DNA from: Deuterostichococcus epilithicus
Taxonomy: Eukaryota; Chlorophyta; Trebouxiophyceae; Prasiolales; Stichococcaceae
DNA: 64,000 nt
Direction: 5' to 3'
NCBI GenBank assembly: GCA_033439295.1
Contig: JAVTLE010000005.1
Coordinates: forward strand, 1,662,501-1,726,500
Position 1 is the first letter of the stretch, and each line of letters begins with the position of its first letter. Positions 59,288 through 64,000 of the stretch are shown one piece after another. The position numbers were made by a program, and so were the translations under genes. Below the pieces are notes generated by a model. It did no database searches, had not been told where the DNA came from, and saw only the letters and a program-made list of their open reading frames with translations.

Positions 59288-62200
59288 TCAGCTGGCAGCG
59301 AGCGTCGGCAGCGTCTCGGGGGCGGCTGGAGTGACTGGCGCCGGCTGCTCGGTCGCCACGCGCTTGCTGGCCGGCTCGTCTGCTGTCGCCATCACTTCTG
59401 GCTTCCGCTTGATGGGCGGCAGGCTCAGGGGCTGCATCGTGGACAAGGCAATCATCAAGATCGTTGAAGAGGAGTAAAGCCAGGGCACCCAGAAACTGGT
59501 CTCGCTCACGCCAGTCCCGAAGGTCTGTCTTCCTCCCCCAGGTGCCAAGACACACCCCAATGAAGCAGCCAACTCAAGCACACCTCTGGGGCGCCGCCAA
59601 GCGGCCCGTTGGACAGCGGCTGCACCGGCGGCAGCTCAGCCGCTCTGCCGCCGCTGCCGCCAGACGGTGACACCGGCGCCGCGGGCCCGTCAGATGGCGG
59701 CGGCGTCGCCACTGAGCCCCCGTGCGCCTGAGACACACAGTCGCCACATCCTGTTGGCACTGGCGTCGACTGTGCAGCAACCGGCAGGGGCTGAGCACCA
59801 TGCAGATGCAGCAGCAGCAACATCGGAGATGCTCCATGGAGAGCAAAAGACTGCAGATGGCGTGGCTGAGCGCATGCTGACGCCAAGTGCGAAGACATGC
59901 ACGAACAACGGCGGGGGCAGGTCGCCCAGATGCGAAGCAACTCGCCTGCACTGCAGCGCGCACAACTGAGGCCTCCCTCTCAGCAGCCTCCTTGGCTGCC
60001 GTCAGGCGGGCCACCTCCGCCCGAAGCGACGACACCTGCGCCTTGTGCCGCCACAAAGTCAGACTCACGTGTCTGCTCTGCAACTGCCAAAGGCGTGACG
60101 TGCTCGGCCGGCTGGCTCGTCAGCGCAGGTACAGGTCAACCCGACACACGACGACAGGTCCCTGGTACTGTGAATGAGGCACGCACAACGACGCAGTGTT
60201 GGGAAGAGGCTCCACACTGCAAGCCTGGCGGAAGCCCAGCTGTGGGGCACATGTGACGCCGCCCACCACAGCATGACCTTGCACTGCAGAGCCAGCAGGC
60301 AGTTGACGGGCGCCAGCGGCGGGTGCCGCCCAAGCCCGCCCATGCCTCGGGCTTGCGCTGCTGGGAGTGCATGGCATCGCGCGCAGGCGAGCAGGGGCGG
60401 CGCTCACCGTCTGGCGCTGCGAGTCGGCGTCCTCGCGCGCCTGCGCCGCGGCGTTTGCGGCAGCCTCCTCGCGCGCCTTCATGCTGTGCAGCTGCCCCTC
60501 CAGCGCCCGCGCGTCCTCCTTCAGGCCCCTGAAGTCGTCCTGCGCCGCCGGAAGAGCACGCGAGGAAGCTCGGCCACAGGTGCCTTCAGTCATTCCAGCT
60601 GCAGAAGTTCATGTTCCGATCACTGAAAGCGAACTTGTAGTCTGCTTGGGCTCGGCGGCCTGAGGCGTGGGCGGGACCGCCAGGCGGCGGCAGGGACGCG
60701 GGTGGTGCAAGATGCGGCGCCTCGCAGAGCGCATTGGGGTGGGTGTTCAGTGGTTCATCGGCTGGAGGGCACCTGCAGGCGGCGCAGCTCCTGGTCGCGG
60801 CCGAGGCGTGCCAGGTTGGCGGCGCTGGCGGCGTGCACCACACCGCGCGCCTCCGCCTCCGCCGCCGCCGCCTCCTGCCGCGGCCCGTTNTCNCCCNGAC
60901 TCCTCNCCCGCCCCGCCCGTCGACAGCACCTGCGCACCAGGTGTCGAGGCCATGGTGAGTGGCTGCCTAGCGTCGCCCAAAGCGCGGCGGCGGCACTTGG
61001 CGACATCGTCTTCCTGTCCCTGCCAAACGCTGCTCCCCAGATGGCCTGGACGGTATAGCGACCCCCTCCCTGTGCGAGCTCAGCAGAGGGGAGGTAGGTC
61101 ATATGATGAAATTGAGTGGCTGGGGCGCGGGCACCTGCGGCTGGTGGCTGCGCTTGGTCAAGCGTACATGACGTAAAACAGTTTGGGGACGTGATGGGGA
61201 CCTCACAGTCGGGGTGTCGACGCACGGCACCTGCAGCGACACGGCGGGGGCGGTGGCGGGGCGCGGCGCGGACAGCGGCGCGACGGGCGGCAGCGACGCG
61301 GCGTCGTCGGGCGGCGCCAGGCCCGCCATGTTCGACAGGCTGGAGCGGCGCGGGATGCGCTTGCCCTTGGAGCCCGGCGCCGGCAGCGGCACCGGGCTGC
61401 CGCGGCCGCCCTCCCACGGCGCCTGCCCCGACGCGATCTCCTCGTCGCCCGCCTGCATGTTCTGTCAACCTCACAATGAGGGCCGTGATGGGCGGGGCAC
61501 CGGCTGCATGTCCAGCAGGGTCTGCCTTTCGCAGTACTGCAGGTGGAATGGACTGGAAGGTTGGCAGCACGCCTCGTGGGGGCACCCACAGCAGCGGCAG
61601 CGCCTGTGGCGGCCAGCATGCGGAGGCACCCTCGTACCGGAACCCGAAGGCGACCAGCAGCGAAGAGGTAGTGAGAAAGCACCTTGAAGGCGTCCACCGC
61701 GTTCTGGAGGCTGTCCACCTCGCCAGAGGCGCCGGTGTGCCACAGCCGGCTGCGCGCGCGCGGGATGCCAGGGGCCGGCGCCGCCTGCTTGCTGGTGGCC
61801 CCCGCCGCATCCTCGTTGCCACCTGCACGATGACAAGCAGCGTCTTGAGGCAGTCCGGCCTCACTGCATCTTGCTGACACGACACTGTGCCACCACCCAG
61901 AGGGCCGACAGACATGGCAGGGCTCGGCCGCGCGCCACTCTCCTTCAGCCTTCCCGCAGACATTTGAGAACCAGTCTATCACACTGACCTGTGGCAGCGA
62001 TCAGCAGCGCATCAAACAGCTCGCTGCCGCTGTTCTTGGAGGCGGTGGGGCCGCCGCCGGCGCCAGGCGGCGGCGCNGCGGACGGCACGGCCGCCGCCTG
62101 CAATGCGCCAGGCCCGAGCGGCGCCGCCTCGCCGCCGCCGCCGGCGCTGGGCGCCTTCTGGGCGCTGCGCGCCGGCGCCGGGCCAGCCCCGCCGCGCGGC

Positions 62201-64000
62201 GGCACCGCCGGCGCTGTGTGCTGCACGTGGCGGCCGCCGCCCTGCGCCCGGTGGGCGCCAGGTCAGCATCGCCGTCCTTGGCCAGCTGGAATGAGGTGCA
62301 TCGTTCGACTCTGTGCGCAGCTGCTACTTCCTGCTGGGAACTTCGCCTTGGAGCCCACACGGTCTGCTGCGTGGTCTGCCTCCCTTCTCAGAAATCACTG
62401 CTATTGGACTCCCGACGGCCCGAGGCCTTCGCCAAATGCTGTCGCCAAACCGGCCCCCAAACGTTCAGAAGGATGAGCCATCTGGATTGACATACACAGC
62501 TGCAGGTCCGGGCACCTGATGGCCGCCGCCGGGCGCGATTGAGGCGCCAATGCCGCCGGCGCCGGCGGAGCCACAGTTGCACATCTCCGGGTCCGCCGAC
62601 ACCAGGATGCTGCCCTGCCCGTTCTTCGCATCGATGATCTCCACGTCCACCATGCACGGGCACAGGTCCTGCGACGCGCACAGGCGACTGCGCGGTCACT
62701 GGGCATGCGCCGAATGTTGGCACACGTGCCGGGGGACACAAAGGGGCGCCTCGGCGGTCATCAGCCAGGCATGCGCCGACATGCATGTCACGGCCGCCAA
62801 GGCCCGACAGGAACTCCTACGAGTGAGGGCTGGCTGCATGGAAGTCAGGAGAGGAGGACGCCGTGCATACAGGTGAACAAGGCGCACCAGGAACTCCAGG
62901 TCGTAGCGGATGACGGTGGACAGATACTGGTCATCATTGCCGTAGCGGTTGCGGTCCAGGTTGGTGGAGTAGCTGCCTGTGCCGCCGTCCGACAGCGAGT
63001 GTCGCCGCAGCTCGTCCGGGACTCTGCAGGCATTTGCAGCAAATTCACAAGAGAAAGGTTGTATAATGGGCACTTAGGGGGCTCTGGAGAAGATGATGAT
63101 GTGAGGCGCACCATCATCGATCACTCGTGCAGCGGAGGTGCCCTTGCAAGTTCAGAAGAACCGTGCTCCAAGGTCATGGCAGCTGCGGGGAAATGTCTGG
63201 TGGCACTTCGATCATGGCCGCACGAGCTGCAAGCCAGCCGCAAATGCAGTCGGAAGACGGCACCTGTGGGTGCCGCTGGAGAGCTCCACGACCTTTGTGC
63301 GCCGCGTGTTCATGGAGAGCAGCTGCAGGATGTTGCGCGGGTTCTCGATCCGCCGCGTCTCCACGAAGAACAGCGTGTTGAGCACCTGCGCACGTGCCCG
63401 CAGCAGCCTCATGCACGAGGCAGCCTGCCGCATGTAACCCTGCCAGGCAAGGCATGAAAGGGCAAGGCGCCCAGATCCATCGCTGATACACTCGTGTGCA
63501 TCCTTCCGATCAAACCAGCGGTCATGCCCACCTGCAGGAAAGCTGAGGTGACTGATGCGCAGGCCTCCGTCTCCTCCGGCAGCACCAGCCCTGGCTGCAG
63601 CTTGAACTGGTAGTGGCTCCACCGAAAGTAGGCCTTGTACCTGCGGTGACAAGGCTTGACGGCTCTTGTATCGGTTATGTTTGTGTACAAGCGAAGCGCG
63701 GACGACGAGGAAATTGGATCTGCGTCGTCAGCTGCCGTGCTTCAGGCCGTCAGCAGGGCAGCCTAAATGGCCGCCGACCCGGCTGGCATGCGCCCACACG
63801 CGGACCCAACATACACAGCTTTCCGGGAGGCACAGGTGATGATCGGATCGGTCTGTCAAGCTCAGGAACGCGAATACGCATGAATTAGCCGTGTCGAAGC
63901 ACCGTGGCAAAGTCACACTCACAGCAACTGGTTGTTGGTGGGACGCTGCCGGCCGGGTTTCGTCACGGGTGCCGGAGCCTCTGGCATCTGCGGCGACAGC
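59288..64000 (-). CDS. Unrecognised multi-exon protein with C-terminal coiled coils (5' end outside window)
   Basis: I do not recognise this gene. Reading from the right edge, the exons carry a Pro-rich start (VTKPGRQRPTNNQL), then a conserved-looking part: YKAYFRWSHYQFKLQPGLVL (63640), LNTLFFVETRRIENPRNILQ (63380), NRYGNDDQYLSTVIRYDLEF (62960), and CMVDVEIIDAKNGQGSILVS followed by a Cys pair in MCNCG (62650). Next come an Ala/Gly/Pro-rich segment (62230-61990), a Ser/Arg/Pro-rich segment with KGKRIPRRSSLSN (61360), short Ala/Glu/Arg coiled-coil exons (60880, 60530, 60030) and a tail PPIKRKP...SKR that resembles a bipartite nuclear signal, ending at 59288. That these exons form one gene is inferred from common strand and compatible splice sites. 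Ns lie at 60890-60907 and 62079. Confidence 0.6.

Noticed and set aside
1-64000. Transposons, retroelements, virus-derived sequence, tRNA or rRNA genes, CRISPR-like arrays
   Set aside because: I looked for reverse transcriptase, integrase, transposase and capsid-like motifs, terminal repeats, cloverleaf-like segments and regularly spaced repeats and found none that I could support by eye.

Overview
This looks like a piece of nuclear chromosome from a green alga, most likely a chlorophyte of the trebouxiophyte (Chlorella-like) kind. The grounds are GC-rich DNA, genes cut into many short exons by introns of roughly 80-400 bp, TGTAA motifs shortly after several stop codons, plastid-type pre-sequences, and plant-type genes (a FAD2 oleate desaturase, UDP-arabinopyranose mutase, a chlorophyll dephytylase-like hydrolase, plastid-type aspartate carbamoyltransferase). 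The species is not identified. I found no virus-like element, transposon, rRNA, tRNA or CRISPR array.

The layout is 16 protein genes whose strand alternates without exception: phosphoserine aminotransferase (+, 5' end cut off by the window), BUD32 kinase (-), SWP73/BAF60 (+), UDP-arabinopyranose mutase (-), aspartate carbamoyltransferase (+), FAD2 desaturase (-), SUN-domain protein (+), aminoalcoholphosphotransferase (-), eIF2B beta (+), TBC Rab-GAP (-), RbfA-like factor (+), chlorophyll dephytylase-like hydrolase (-), 3-ketodihydrosphingosine reductase (+), TMF-type golgin (-), PHIP/BRWD-type WD40-bromodomain protein (+, about 12.4 kb), and an unrecognised gene (-, running off the right edge). 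Every intergenic stretch is therefore either a shared divergent promoter or a tail-to-tail junction.

The genes do not form one pathway. Several are housekeeping genes for amino acid and pyrimidine synthesis, tRNA modification, translation initiation and organellar ribosome maturation. Three act in ER lipid metabolism (FAD2, aminoalcoholphosphotransferase, ketodihydrosphingosine reductase), two in chromatin (SWP73, PHIP/BRWD), two in membrane traffic (TBC, golgin), and one at the nuclear envelope (SUN).

The unusual signals are structural. They are the perfect strand alternation, four well-supported GC-AG introns concentrated in two genes, decayed tandem copies of exon starts with their splice acceptors in two genes, a 136-bp tandem duplication behind the SUN gene, a repeated T-x-SGR...RP motif at the PHIP/BRWD C-terminus, and an uncharacterised gene at the right edge. 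I did not find a clearly new biological system. Exon models for seven genes (PSAT, BUD32, UAM, PYRB, FAD2, EIF2B2, KDSR) were checked by hand for reading-frame continuity; the others are outlines. Unresolved N bases lie near 40761, 46991-47017, 47254, 60890-60907 and 62079, all in very GC-rich sequence.
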